Positions 1 through 10,000 of a stretch of DNA of 64,000 nt are shown piece after piece. The DNA lies in assembly GCA_023387985.1 (NCBI GenBank), contig JAEWHC010000009.1, forward strand, positions 682,001 to 746,000, written 5' to 3'. Source of the DNA: Bacteroidota bacterium (GTDB lineage Bacteria > Bacteroidota > Bacteroidia > Chitinophagales > Chitinophagaceae). The notes under the pieces are model-generated. The model was not told the DNA's origin and did no database searches. It saw only the letters and a list, made by a program, of their open reading frames with translations. Position numbers and translations under genes: made by a program. Within the stretch, counting starts at the first letter, position 1; every line of letters starts with the position of its first letter.

Positions 1-2083
1 TCAGTTGCTCATTTCCGGCTATGGAAGCGAGTTGCTCGAAATCAAAGAATCCGAAAGGGGCAATTTCCCTGAATTCGGGCCGGGCTACAGTACGTGATCC
101 GGAGATGCGGAAATTGTTGCGTGCAGTAGGGCTGAAGGTAAGGTTAAGTGAAGGCAGCAGGTCAATCTTCTCATTGAAGATCAGTAATGCCGTGTCACCG
201 AGTCGTTGTGAATTGGACTTAAGGAATTGCTGGAAAAATTCGGCCCGCATACCCCATACCACCCTGATCTTATTGGAAACTTTATTGTCAAACATCAGGT
301 ACGCGGCGTTCAACGTGGATAGGCCAAAATATTTATCAGAAGGATTTTGTAGCGCGGTGCTGTAATAAAAACCATCTTCTTTAAAATTTTCCGCACGGAA
401 AATCCGGTCATAACTCAAAGCCAGTAAAGAAGCATTTAGCGGGTCGTTGTACCCGAGAATGGTGGCGCCGAAATTCCTGATTTTTGCAGTTCCTGCACCA
501 CCAACTTTCATGGTCTGGCTATTTCCGCCAAGGGTAAATGGCACCACCAGCGAAGCGCTGTATCCGAAGGCGTTGTCCTGGAGATCACTAAAAAAACGGT
601 TGGAATTATTGCCTCTTGTATTCAGGGTGTAATCTTCTGCGCCCTGGCTTTGTGTAAAAGTCTGGACCCTCAGGTCAGGCATTTGCTTGCTGTTGAAAGC
701 GTAGTTCAGATTCCAGTTTAATTTTACCGATTTAAAGAGCCCATGCGTTCCTTCCAGCTGGGTAGTGTAAAGGCTCCGTTGGTTCAGCACGGAAGAATAA
801 AGTCTAACATGCTGAAGGTTATCAAGACTTTCCCCGGACCGGTTATAATAGTTGTCATCAAGCAACTGGTTGAACAGGTTCTTGAAGGCAATCTTGTGGT
901 TTCCTTTTGACCATGCAAAGTTGGCTACTGCGCCAAGGTTGGTTTGATATTTATACTGGTCATCCAGGTAGTCAAAATAATCCGGCAGGAAACGCATCGC
1001 CGCGTTTTCACCGGCATTTACCGTCCGGGCCTGGCGGTAAATAATGCCTACAACCGAACCGAATGATCCGCCGTTTTTACTCCTTAGCACATTTGACCAG
1101 GTAAGATTGAATTGCTGTGTGGGGATGGCCGTTGATTGTACCTGGCGGTAAACATCATCATGAAGCATTTGAGAAGCGGCTATTTTTTCTGCAAGCGGTA
1201 GTTTATTGTATTCCAGGGATTTCGCGGGAAAAGCCTCCGGCAATCCGCGGTCGCTAAATCCAAGCCATTCATACCTTCCACGGGGATTATTGTAAAAATC
1301 ACTAAAAACAGATTGCAGGTTGAACCCCAATGAAACACCCATGCTGAGTTGATTCCGGTTAGGGATGTCTTTGGTAACAACCTGTACCAGTCCTCCGGCA
1401 AATTCACCGGTAAGATCAGGTGTAGCTGTTTTATTGATGATGATGTTGTCGATCAGTTGTGAAGGAATAACATCGAAAGAAAAAGCTTTTTTATCCGGTT
1501 CAGAGCTCGGCAATTGGGCGCCGTTAATGTATGCAGCGTTATACCTGTCGCTTAGTCCCCGTATCACCACAAATTTATTGTCCTGTATGGATGTTCCGCT
1601 GACGCGCTTCAACACCTCACCGGTATTTTTATCCGGCGTACGACGAATAAAATCTGCTGCAATGCCACTGGACACTGCCACATTGTTTTTCTGAAAATTC
1701 AGCAACGCGCTGGTGTGCTCCTGCCTGCGGCTGCTGGCTTTTACCACCACTTCATCAAGAGCTTCAACCATAAATTCAAGCATTACATTCAGCGTGTTTT
1801 CCATACTTGCACCCACTTCCGCGTCGTCAATCAGTTTGGTTGCAAAGCCCATTGCGGAAAATTCAATTTCATAGCGTTTTCCCGCTTCGAGAGAAATTGT
1901 ATAAAAGCCTTCCATATTGGTGCTCGTTCCAATTTGGGTTCCTTTAATAAATACAGATACGCCCTGGATGGCTTCGTTTCTCTCATTGGTAACTTTTCCG
2001 GTGAGTGGCAATGTTGTTTGAGCAAAAGAAGCAGACGTTAATCCGCTCATCAGCATTAGGAGAATCAGTAACCGTAGGCTCAT
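1..2083 (-). CDS. TonB-dependent outer-membrane receptor, N-terminal part (runs off left edge)
   Basis: I translated the minus strand from the ATG at 2083 through to base 2 without a stop, about 694 residues. Order seen: a signal peptide (residues 1-22, ending SFAQ), a carboxypeptidase-regulatory-like beta-sandwich (about 25-105, with EGFYTISLEAGK), then a TonB plug (about 115-235) with RGLSDRYNAAYING and GEFAGGLVQVVTKD, then barrel strands. Such proteins import a bound ligand across the outer membrane using TonB energy. The plug with RGLSDRYN and GEFAGG is the type seen in stand-alone Bacteroidota receptors rather than in SusC. The ligand cannot be told, and no SusD partner lies within the window. 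The C-terminal barrel is missing only because the window ends. The gene is transcribed leftwards, divergent from the oxidoreductase operon. Confidence 0.9.
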   Translation of the reverse strand, partial: MSLRLLILLMLMSGLTSASFAQTTLPLTGKVTNERNEAIQGVSVFIKGTQIGTSTNMEGFYTISLEAGKRYEIEFSAMGFATKLIDDAEVGASMENTLNVMLEFMVEALDEVVVKASSRRQEHTSALLNFQKNNVAVSSGIAADFIRRTPDKNTGEVLKRVSGTSIQDNKFVVIRGLSDRYNAAYINGAQLPSSEPDKKAFSFDVIPSQLIDNIIINKTATPDLTGEFAGGLVQVVTKDIPNRNQLSMGVSLGFNLQSVFSDFYNNPRGRYEWLGFSDRGLPEAFPAKSLEYNKLPLAEKIAASQMLHDDVYRQVQSTAIPTQQFNLTWSNVLRSKNGGSFGSVVGIIYRQARTVNAGENAAMRFLPDYFDYLDDQYKYQTNLGAVANFAWSKGNHKIAFKNLFNQLLDDNYYNRSGESLDNLQHVRLYSSVLNQRSLYTTQLEGTHGLFKSVKLNWNLNYAFNSKQMPDLRVQTFTQSQGAEDYTLNTRGNNSNRFFSDLQDNAFGYSASLVVPFTLGGNSQTMKVGGAGTAKIRNFGATILGYNDPLNASLLALSYDRIFRAENFKEDGFYYSTALQNPSDKYFGLSTLNAAYLMFDNKVSNKIRVVWGMRAEFFQQFLKSNSQRLGDTALLIFNEKIDLLPSLNLTFSPTARNNFRISGSRTVARPEFREIAPFGFFDFEQLASIAGNEQL

Positions 2084-2580
2084 GTTAAAGTATTTGCGGC
2101 GAAGGTGTAGGGTGTGGGTTATCGGAATATTATCGCTGCATTAAGAGATTGTGACCTTAATGTTACCGTAATGTTTCCATCGTAAATTCATTGGCGAATG
2201 GCTTGGATGCAGATGACGTATTAAATTATGCAAGGCTGAAGATGAACCGGATATGTGTAGTCCTTTTCATAGAGCCGTTGGCATCTCTTTGCTTTCATTG
2301 GAAACTAAAAACACCCATACCGCCATTGGCAGAACCGGCCACAAAAGCCAGGCATTTTTTTGCACATTTCAATGCCTGCGGGGTTGCGCCCGGTTGCGGT
2401 AGTAGGATTAATCCGGCATTATGACCTAAGCAGGCAAAATATTTAATGATAATTGTCATGTTCGAACCTGATGCCGGCCTTGTTTGCAGCGCTTTATTTT
2501 GTTGAACTTTACAGCCATTATAAAGAGCGAAGGTATTTTGACGATTGGTGCCTTACTCTTCATCAAAAACATTCCGGATT
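2084..2580. other. Intergenic region between divergent genes
   Basis: About 500 bases separate the TonB receptor and the oxidoreductase operon and must hold both promoters. The only open frame of any size (77 codons, 2191-2424, plus) has an amino acid make-up unlike a folded protein, and I see no ribosome binding site for it, so I do not call it. TATTTTG-type strings lie at 2494-2501 and 2534-2540. They resemble a shortened Bacteroidota -7 element, but no correctly spaced -33 TTTG is visible. No hairpin terminator was seen. Confidence 0.5.
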
Positions 2581-2901
2581 ATGGATTTATCTTCAACAGG
2601 CCGTCCGGTGAAGGAACGTACCGTGAAAGGCCGCGTGGAAATTGACATTCAAAAATGCAAAGGATGTGAACTGTGCATGCATGCCTGTAAAGAAAACGTA
2701 CTTCAGCTCGGCGGAACCCTCAACATCAAAGGTTATCAGTACATGGTCGCCAACAACGATTTGTGCACGGGTTGTGTGAATTGTGCCCTGGTTTGCCCCG
2801 ATGCGGTGATTACCGTTTACCGCACTTCAAAAAAGAAAAAAGAGGTCATTACGCCACCCGACATCCTGGAGCAATTAAAAGCCGCTCAGAAAAATGATTG
2901 A
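2581..2901 (+). CDS. 2x[4Fe-4S] ferredoxin-like delta subunit of 2-oxoacid:ferredoxin oxidoreductase
   Basis: A 106-residue protein with two clear CxxCxxCxxxC motifs (CKGCELCMHAC and CTGCVNCALVC), the pattern of a bacterial dicluster ferredoxin. It should carry electrons from the catalytic subunits to free ferredoxin in the cytoplasm. I chose the ATG at 2581. An upstream TTG at 2545 would add 12 residues that do not look like part of the fold. The gene is followed 18 bases later by the alpha subunit, so delta, alpha, beta and gamma form one operon, as in VOR/KOR enzymes of anaerobes and many Bacteroidota. Delta and gamma as separate small genes mark a four-subunit enzyme rather than a fused one. 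Confidence 0.9.
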   Translation: MDLSSTGRPVKERTVKGRVEIDIQKCKGCELCMHACKENVLQLGGTLNIKGYQYMVANNDLCTGCVNCALVCPDAVITVYRTSKKKKEVITPPDILEQLKAAQKND

Positions 2902-2919
2902 TCATCTGAAATTTTTTTT

Positions 2920-3981
2920 ATGAAAGAAACCCTGTTAATGAAAGGGAATGAGGCACTCGCTGAAGCCGCAATGCGTGCCGGATGCGATGCATATTTTGGT
3001 TATCCCATCACACCGCAGAGTGAAGTACTCGAATACCTGACACGTGAAAACCCAAAACACAACCGCGTAATAGTTCAGGCAGAAAGTGAGGTGGCCAGCA
3101 TCAATATGGTTTATGGTGCCGCCGGAGCGGGCTTCCGTGCAATGACCTCTTCAAGTTCTCCCGGCATCAGCCTGATGCAGGAAGGCATCAGTTATATTGC
3201 CTGTGCCGAACTGCCTTGTTTGCTGGTTAACGTAAACCGTGCCGGGCCCGGCCTGGGAACCATTCAACCTGGCCAAAGCGACTATTTTCAAACCGTAAAG
3301 GGTGGCGGCCATGGAGACTACCGCATGATCGTGCTTGCCCCCGCCTCGGTGCAGGAAATGGCCGACCATGTTTTCCTGGGCTTTGACCTTGCCGATAAAT
3401 ACCGCAATCCCGTGATGATCCTCAGCGATGGCGCTATCGGGCAAATGATGGAAAAAGTAACTTTTCGCGAATACACCAAACCAGTAGTTGATAAAAGCTG
3501 GGCCACTACCGGCAAACCGTCAACCCGCGAACGCAATTACATTACAAGCCTTTTCATTAACCCCGAACGCATGGAGCAGCAAAACCTGCAGCTCCAGGCC
3601 AAATACCGCCGCATTGAAGCCAATGAAGTGCGCTATGAAACGTACAATACGGAAAACATGGATTACCTGCTGGTGGCTTATGGCCTGAGTGCACGCATTT
3701 CCCAGAAAGTGGTGATCCTGGCCAAAGAAAAAGGCTTGAATGTTGGCCTGCTTCGTCCCATTACCCTGTTCCCATATCCCTACGATGCCATTAAGACGTG
3801 GGCCGATAATGTAAAAGGCGTGCTTACTGTAGAATTAAATGCCGGGCAGATGGTAGAAGATGTGCGGCTTGCCGTAAATGGTAAAGTCCCGGTTTCACAT
3901 TATGGCCGGATGGGGGGAATGATCCCTTCGCCCGAGGAAGTATTGCAAGCCGTTGAAAAATTTATTGATGAAAACAAATAA
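2920..3981 (+). CDS. vorB: 2-oxoacid:ferredoxin oxidoreductase alpha subunit (VorB type)
   Basis: A 353-residue protein. The N-terminus has GYPITPQSEV, the pyrimidine-binding-domain motif of pyruvate/2-oxoacid:ferredoxin oxidoreductase alpha chains. TSSSSPGISLMQEGISY follows, and then a C-terminal transketolase-like domain (LLVAYGLSARIS, LRPITLFPYP). With the TPP-binding beta subunit it decarboxylates a 2-oxoacid to acyl-CoA and CO2 and reduces ferredoxin. Family naming points to branched-chain 2-oxoacids (3-methyl-2-oxobutanoate), but 2-oxoglutarate is an equally realistic substrate in an organism that may lack other dehydrogenases. Sequence reading alone does not decide this. It lies 18 bases after the ferredoxin subunit and 3 bases before the beta subunit. 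Confidence 0.9.
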   Translation: MKETLLMKGNEALAEAAMRAGCDAYFGYPITPQSEVLEYLTRENPKHNRVIVQAESEVASINMVYGAAGAGFRAMTSSSSPGISLMQEGISYIACAELPCLLVNVNRAGPGLGTIQPGQSDYFQTVKGGGHGDYRMIVLAPASVQEMADHVFLGFDLADKYRNPVMILSDGAIGQMMEKVTFREYTKPVVDKSWATTGKPSTRERNYITSLFINPERMEQQNLQLQAKYRRIEANEVRYETYNTENMDYLLVAYGLSARISQKVVILAKEKGLNVGLLRPITLFPYPYDAIKTWADNVKGVLTVELNAGQMVEDVRLAVNGKVPVSHYGRMGGMIPSPEEVLQAVEKFIDENK

Positions 3982-3984
3982 GCC

Positions 3985-4791
3985 ATGGAAGATTTGATGA
4001 TCCCTGCTACAGCCAATGAAAAAATTTCTGCACCGGAATGCAATGAGGAATATGAACTTGTCTATCAGCGCCCCGGCACACTAGTGGATACCCAAATGCA
4101 CTATTGCCCCGGTTGTGCCCATAGCCTCGTTCACCGGCTTTTGATGGAAGTGGTTCAGGAAATGGATATCCAGGAACAAACGGTTGGTGTGGCCCCCGTA
4201 GGCTGTTCGGTTTTTGCGTATGATTACATGGATGTGGACATGCAGGAAGCGGCACATGGCCGGGCGGCTGCTGTGGCCACCGCCATCAAACGGCTCATGC
4301 CCGACAAATATGTTTTTACTTACCAGGGCGACGGAGATCTTGCCGCCATTGGTCTTGGAGAAACCCTGCACGCCATCAACCGTGGTGAGAATTTCCTGAT
4401 CGTGTTTATGAACAATGCCGTTTATGGAATGACCAGCGGTCAAATGGCCCCAACCACGCTTGTGGGCATGCATTCCACAACAAGCCCCTATGGGCGTGAA
4501 ATAGCTAGCCATGGCAGTCCCATCAAGATCAGTGAACTCGTGGCCCAATTGCCGGGTGCCTATTTTGTAAGCCGGCAGGCGGTGAACAGCGCCAAAGCGG
4601 TAAGGTTGGCCAAAAAAGCACTTCAACAGGCTTTTTTGTATCAGCAGGATAAAAAAGGGACCTGTATTGTAGAGATCATCGGCAATTGCCCCAGCAACTG
4701 GAAAATGACACCGGTAGAGGCCTCCGCGTTTATTGATGAGGAAATGGTGAAATATTACCCACTGGGAAACATCAAAGTTCCAGGTAAATAA
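3985..4791 (+). CDS. 2-oxoacid:ferredoxin oxidoreductase beta subunit (TPP-binding)
   Basis: A 268-residue protein with the beta-subunit signature CPGCAHSLVHRLL near residue 43. It also has the thiamine-diphosphate/Mg motif GDGDLAAIG followed by NNAVYGMTSGQ, the GDG...NN pattern of TPP enzymes. It binds TPP and forms the active site with the alpha chain. The ATG at 3985 directly follows the alpha stop. Length is typical for the separate beta chains of four-subunit VOR/KOR enzymes. These beta chains do not carry the extra ferredoxin-like cluster region of PFOR; the clusters sit in the delta chain here. Confidence 0.92.
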   Translation: MEDLMIPATANEKISAPECNEEYELVYQRPGTLVDTQMHYCPGCAHSLVHRLLMEVVQEMDIQEQTVGVAPVGCSVFAYDYMDVDMQEAAHGRAAAVATAIKRLMPDKYVFTYQGDGDLAAIGLGETLHAINRGENFLIVFMNNAVYGMTSGQMAPTTLVGMHSTTSPYGREIASHGSPIKISELVAQLPGAYFVSRQAVNSAKAVRLAKKALQQAFLYQQDKKGTCIVEIIGNCPSNWKMTPVEASAFIDEEMVKYYPLGNIKVPGK

Positions 4792-4820
4792 CGTAATTGT
4801 ATTTAAGTAAAATTATAGAT

Positions 4821-5384
4821 ATGCTTGAAGAGATCATTATCGCGGGATTCGGTGGCCAGGGGGTACTTTCCCTGGGTATGACCCTTGCTTATGCGGGAAT
4901 GCTGGAAGATAAAGAAGTTTCGTGGATGCCAAGCTACGGGCCGGAAATGCGCGGAGGTACGGCCAATTGCATAACCATTTTGAGCGATTCGGCAATCAGC
5001 AGCCCCGTAATCAACGTATTTGATACAGCCATTTTGCTGAACCAGCCGAGTATGGAAAAATTTGGGAAACGGGTAAAGCCCGGCGGATTTTTACTTTACG
5101 AGGAAAGTACAGTTTTTCATCCTGATTTTGATGTGCAAACGGAAGCGATAGCCATTCCTGCGGCGAAAACTGCCCTTGATCTCGGCATGCCCAAAGCGAT
5201 GAATATGGTGATGCTTGGGGCTTTGCTTGCCCGTAAACCCATTGTAAAGCAGGAATCCATTGAAAAAGCGCTGGCCCAGGTTTTGCCTGAAAAATACCAC
5301 AAACTCATTCCGCTCAATTTGCTGGCCCTTCAGGCCGGTCGCACATTATTGCTGGAAAGGATACGGGTAGAAGAACCGGCATAA
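4821..5384 (+). CDS. 2-oxoacid:ferredoxin oxidoreductase gamma subunit
   Basis: About 187 residues beginning MLEEIIIAGFGGQGVLSLG. This is the glycine-rich start of the gamma (catalytic) domain of 2-oxoacid oxidoreductases. It is followed by SYGPEMRGGTANC, a motif strongly conserved in this family and associated with CoA binding. I chose the ATG at 4821 because the GFGGQG motif should lie within about ten residues of the start. The TTG at 4797 adds eight unrelated residues. It is the last gene of the operon. No clear hairpin terminator follows, and the next gene has its own promoter at 5484-5514. Confidence 0.9.
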   Translation: MLEEIIIAGFGGQGVLSLGMTLAYAGMLEDKEVSWMPSYGPEMRGGTANCITILSDSAISSPVINVFDTAILLNQPSMEKFGKRVKPGGFLLYEESTVFHPDFDVQTEAIAIPAAKTALDLGMPKAMNMVMLGALLARKPIVKQESIEKALAQVLPEKYHKLIPLNLLALQAGRTLLLERIRVEEPA

Positions 5385-5483
5385 TTGCAGTAAACTTTTT
5401 TCGGGTTCATACCGGCGCCTCTCTTTACTTACATAAATACAAATGCGTTATGCATCGTAAAGGTGTTGTGCATGGTCCATGCT

Positions 5484-5514
5484 TTTGTAGCCAGTGCCAA
5501 TCCCGTTAATTTTG
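5484..5514 (+). promoter_or_regulatory. Bacteroidota-type promoter for the HAD gene
   Basis: TTTG at 5484-5487 and TAATTTTG at 5507-5514, 19 bases apart, match the Bacteroidota sigma-ABfr -33/-7 pattern (TTTG ... TAnnTTTG). The start codon at 5534 lies 19 bases beyond the -7 element. Of the promoters I looked for here, this is the one with both elements well spaced. Confidence 0.55.
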
Positions 5515-5533
5515 CATACTCATTTTCGTGATC

Positions 5534-6178
5534 ATGCCAACAATTAAAAACATCATTTTCGACCTTGGCGGAGTTTTCCTGGACGTAGATTATAACAAAA
5601 CCAAAGATGCCTTTATTGCATTGGGTATTGACCAATTTGACGAACTCTACCGCCAGAATTATTCCAATCCGCTTTTTGCAAAGCTCGAAAGGGGAGAAAT
5701 TGAGCCGCCGGCATTTTACAAAGGTTTTCGTGAAATCACCGGGATTGCGTTATCGGATAAGGAAATCCGGAATGCCTGGAATGCCATGCTCGGCCATTTC
5801 CGGCAAGGCGCGTTAGACTTACTGGCGGAACTTGCACATGAAAAGAACATTTTTTTGTTCAGCAATACCAATTCCATCCACCACGAGGCTTTTCATCATG
5901 CTTACGCAAAGCAATTTCACCATGGCAACTTTGATCTGGCATTCAGGGCCGCCTATTATTCACACATTTTTGGTATGCGTAAACCGGAGCCGGCTTCCTA
6001 CATCGAACTCTGCCGGTTGGAAAATCTTGATCCCGCGGAAACCTTGTTCGTCGACGATACGCTTGTAAATATTGATGGCGCGGAAGCAGCGGGACTGTGG
6101 ACTTTGCACCTGCTTCCGGGAATGAAGCTTGAAGAAGCTTTGCCGCGATTTCTGCGCCAGGCAGGACCGGAAAACTAG
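5534..6178 (+). CDS. HAD-superfamily (subclass IA) phosphatase, YihX-like
   Basis: A 214-residue cytosolic hydrolase. Motif I is FDLGGVFLDVD, motif II is FLFSNTNS, motif III is around RKPEPASY and motif IV is FVDDTLVNIDGAEAAG, in the usual order with a helical cap between I and II. The second aspartate of the standard DxD motif is glycine (DLG), as known for the YihX/glucose-1-phosphatase-like and epoxide-hydrolase-N branch. The first Asp should be the nucleophile. It probably dephosphorylates a small sugar phosphate, but the substrate is not readable. The ATG at 5534 is preferred over the GTG at 5528. It appears monocistronic, with its own promoter. Confidence 0.85.
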   Translation: MPTIKNIIFDLGGVFLDVDYNKTKDAFIALGIDQFDELYRQNYSNPLFAKLERGEIEPPAFYKGFREITGIALSDKEIRNAWNAMLGHFRQGALDLLAELAHEKNIFLFSNTNSIHHEAFHHAYAKQFHHGNFDLAFRAAYYSHIFGMRKPEPASYIELCRLENLDPAETLFVDDTLVNIDGAEAAGLWTLHLLPGMKLEEALPRFLRQAGPEN

Positions 6179-6301
6179 ACGTGGTTTCATCAATCGGAAA
6201 GCGTGACGTTGGTAAAATATGGCGCAGGATGAAAGAGGAAAACAGAAAAACTTGGCGTTAAAATAGAAATTATAGTATCTTACAAAGGCAAATTTTTTTG
6301 G

Positions 6302-6332
6302 CCCCGGTACCACCTGATTTCAAATTCCGGGG
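6302..6332 (+). other. GC-rich hairpin in the leader of the NUMOD4/HNH gene
   Basis: CCCCGG (6302-6307) pairs with CCGGGG (6327-6332) around a 19-base loop, 26 bases before the start codon at 6358. There is no clean T-run afterwards, so it is a poor terminator for the HAD gene. It may be a leader structure or a palindromic binding site. The run of seven T before it (6292-6298) is also notable. Confidence 0.3.
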
Positions 6333-6357
6333 TTGTTCATTTTAAAGAGATCTGACT

Positions 6358-6978
6358 ATGGCAAAAACAAGCTCATCCACAAAGGCTATTGCCGCAAAAA
6401 AACAACCTGCGGGACTGAAACTTAATCCCGGGGAGAAATATGAGGTCATGCATTTGCCGGGCTTGAAAAAGCAGTACGCCGTTACGAGCCATGGCCGTCT
6501 CGTTTCATTCAATGAGAAAATGAGTGATGGTGCCCAACTGAAATTGAATACCCACAAACAAGGTTATCGTATCTGGCGTTTCCGGCTGGATGGCGTGTCC
6601 ACCCATTATTTATTGCATCGCCTGGTTGCAGAATATTTTGTAAAGAAACCCTCACCTGGTCACGACTATGTCATTCATCTCGATTATGACAAGACCAACA
6701 ATCATTTCAAAAACCTGAAATGGGTGAATTATGAAGAACAGCGGGCACATGCCGCCAATAGTGAAGCTTCCAAAGCCAATGCGCACCGGCTGAGCCAGTG
6801 GAGCAGAATTACCGGCAAAGGCAAAAAGCTTTCCGAAGCCCAGGTACGCAGGATTAAAAAAGCCCTGAGAAATCCAAAACGCAAAAAGCTTGCTGATCTT
6901 GCAGCGGAATTCGGTATTTCCATCATGCAGCTTCACCGCATCAAAACCGGTGAAAACTGGGGCTGGGTTGAGGTTTGA
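6358..6978 (+). CDS. NUMOD4/HNH-type homing-endonuclease-like protein, free-standing
   Basis: A 206-residue basic protein. Residues about 27-65 look like a NUMOD4 motif (YEVMHLPGLKKQYAVTSHG, GRLVSF). Then comes an HNH_3-like core: HRLVAEYFV, then VIHLDYDKTNNHFKNLKWV, which retains the His-x-Asp and the NN...NL spacing. The C-terminal 60 residues form a basic helix-turn-helix-like segment (LSEAQVRRIKKAL, LADLAAEFGISIMQLHRI). Homing endonucleases with this layout normally ride in introns or phages. Here there is no intron, intein or phage gene nearby and base composition is normal. A domesticated DNA-binding protein, possibly a regulator, is therefore at least as likely as an active nuclease. 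The function is unproven. Confidence 0.7.
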   Translation: MAKTSSSTKAIAAKKQPAGLKLNPGEKYEVMHLPGLKKQYAVTSHGRLVSFNEKMSDGAQLKLNTHKQGYRIWRFRLDGVSTHYLLHRLVAEYFVKKPSPGHDYVIHLDYDKTNNHFKNLKWVNYEEQRAHAANSEASKANAHRLSQWSRITGKGKKLSEAQVRRIKKALRNPKRKKLADLAAEFGISIMQLHRIKTGENWGWVEV

Positions 6979-7060
6979 AAACCGCCAATTCCAGGCCTGA
7001 TTTTTCCTGATTATTTCTTTTCACGGGTCTGCCCGGGGCAGGTCCATCTAAATTATTGTT

Positions 7061-10000
7061 TTGGCGCTATTAGAAATTTATAAAGCCAGTGCAGGCAGCG
7101 GGAAAACATTCTTATTAACGGTAAGATATTTACGATTGGCATTGCTGAACCCGCTGGCATTCCAGGGCATTTTGGCCATCACCTTCACCAATAAGGCGAG
7201 CGCCGAAATGAAAAGCCGCATTATTGAGACCCTGGAATCCATTGCAAAAGGAAACGGGAAAGCCCGCGCTTTTGAAAAAGCCATACTGGAGGAGTTTCCG
7301 GACTGGGATGGAAACAAACTGCGCGACCGGTGCAGCGAGGTCTACCGCCAGATACTGCATGATTACAGTAAATTTTCGGTTTCAACTATCGATAAATTTG
7401 TTCAGCGCATCATACGCTCATTTGCCTGGGAACTTGGACTTGACGGAGCCTACCGTCTGCAACTGGATATGGAACCGGTGAAGGTCAGCCTGGCTGAAGC
7501 CATGTACCGGAGACTCGACCGGGATCCTGCCCTACGCAGCTGGATCCTGGAATTCGCAATTGAACGGTTGGCGGAAGGTAAAAACTGGGATTTCAAGGAA
7601 GATGCCAAAGGATTTGCCTCACAATTGTTCAACGAAAAATTCGCTCCTTTTGAAACATGGATCCGCCTACATTCGGATGTACTGGATCCCACATTTACTG
7701 CTTTGCAAAGCAGGACCATGGCCTACGCAGATGCTGTAAAAAAAAGGTGGATTGATCTTGCCGGCAATATCCTTCAAGTAGCTTCGGCTCAGGGATTGGA
7801 TGTGTGCGATTTTTCAAACGGGAAATCCGGATTTTTCAATACATTTTGTAAAATAGCTGAAGAAACCATAGAAGTGCCCGGCATCCGCTTTCAAAAGATC
7901 GTCAGCGATGGGGCTCCGCTTGTTTCCAAAACCGCGAAAGCTGATATTAAAACGGCCATTGCCGCAATTGAAGATCAGGTTCGTGATGCCTGTGCAAAGA
8001 TCATGCAATGGGTGCATGATGATCTACCGGATTTCAATACGGCAAATGTGATTCTGAAGCATACCCGCATTCTGCGCATTATGGCGGTATTTGTTCAGGA
8101 ACTGGCCATTTACCGCAAGGAAAACAATGTGTTGCTGATCAGCGATACCCATCATTTACTGAACCAGCTTACCAAAGACATTACGGCGCCTTTTATGTAT
8201 GAGAAAATAGGCAACCGTTACCAGCATTACCTTATTGATGAGTTCCAGGATACCAGCCGTTTTCAGTGGGAAAATTTCATTCCCCTCTTTGAAGAGGCCA
8301 TGGGCGGAGGAAATCCCAATTTGCTGGTAGGAGATGTGAAGCAGGCCATTTACCGCTGGCGCAACGGCGACTGGCGTTTACTCCTGCATGAGGTTGAAGA
8401 TGGCTTGCGGAGGTTTAAACCTGTTGAGAAAAACCTCGAAACCAACTACCGCAGCAGCAGGCCGGTAATTGAATTCAACAACCTCCTTTTTGCGCGTGCC
8501 GCAGCGGCCATGCAAAATTCACTGAACAATGAAATCGCCTCAGCACCGGAGGAAATACAAAACCGCATGCGGGATCTGGGTTATCATGAAATTTTTTATA
8601 AGGCATACAGCGACTGTCAGCAGATAGTTCCGGATGAGGCGAAGGAGGAGGGAGGGGTTAAATTGGTTTGGGTTGAAAAGCCTGGTGAGGTTGGCGGCGG
8701 AACGCTGGAAGATGAAGAAGGCGGCGGAGCGCTCCACATTACCGAAGCTATTCTCGAGGCTGTTTTCAACCAGGTGCTCGACCTGCTGCAGGAAGGTTTT
8801 GCCCCCGGGCAGATTGGAATATTGACACGTACAAATAAAGAATCCCGTGATATTATAACCTGGTTTTCTCAACTGATGGTGCAAAGCAGCAGGATGCATG
8901 AATTGCATATTCAGCCCTTTAAGATCATAAGCGGCGATGCACTGCTTCTTGGTACGAATACGGCTGTACAGTTACTGCTTTCGGCATTGCGGTTTTTATC
9001 CACGCTGGAAAAAGACAACATTGCCCTCACGGAACTCCGGCATTTGTATTCTTTACTGAGAGGGCATCCGGAATTTGACCAGGATCGTTTTGCCAGAAAC
9101 GGCAATAATGACTTGTTGCCGCCGCTGTTCTGGCAAAATGAATACCGCTACCGTTCCATGCCGGTGAACGACCTGGTCCATCAATTGACCATCGACCTCG
9201 GTTTGCATCATTTTGAAGGCCATGATGATTTCATTTCCCAGTTCTACAATGTGGTGGCTGAATGGGCGAAACAGGGCGAAGGCGATGCGGCGGGTTTTTT
9301 GACGTACTGGGAGGAGGAAGGTTGTAAACTGACGTTGCCTGCAAATCCCTCCGCAGATGCCCTTGAAGTATTGACGATTCATAAATCCAAAGGTCTCGCC
9401 TTTGATGTGGTGCTCCTTCCATTTTTGAACTGGAAGATCCGTGGCGGATCCGGTTTGATGGCCGACATTCTTTGGGTGGATGCTTCAGAAACCCGTTTCA
9501 ATGATATTCCGGTATTGCCCGTAACGATGACGAAAAAACTTGCGGGAACGCGCTTTGCCAAAGATTATTTTGAAGAACTTGTGCTTACAGGAATGGATAG
9601 CCTGAATGTACTTTATGTGGCAGCAACGAGGGCGCGACAGCGTTGGTACGGCTGGTTGCCGCAAGATTACCGCAAAAACCAGGAAAACATCGTGAGAATC
9701 AGCCACCTTATCGACCGCGTAGCCCGGAACCTGGATGAAGATGAAAAAACGGCATCGCCAATACATGAGGGTTATGTTGCGCAAACCGGCGCGTGGCAGC
9801 ACGGCAACCTGGTAAAAACAGACGGCATTACGCCATTGCCCTCCAAGATGCAGCGCAGCGGCCTGGTGCTCACAGATTATAAAAGTCGTGTGAAACTGAG
9901 GTACAGACCGCTTGAGGTAGAGGAAGAAAGTCATGAAGAACTTTTACCGCGGCAGACGGGTCTCTTGTATCATGCCATTTTGGCCCGGATGAACAGGCCG

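Noticed and set aside
2191..2424. 77-codon open frame between the TonB receptor and the oxidoreductase operon
   Set aside because: Composition and lack of a ribosome binding site, promoter or recognisable fold make a chance frame more likely.
3318..3536. Antisense open frames opposite the oxidoreductase alpha and beta subunits
   Set aside because: They mirror the codon bias of the real genes on the plus strand, which have full domain signatures.
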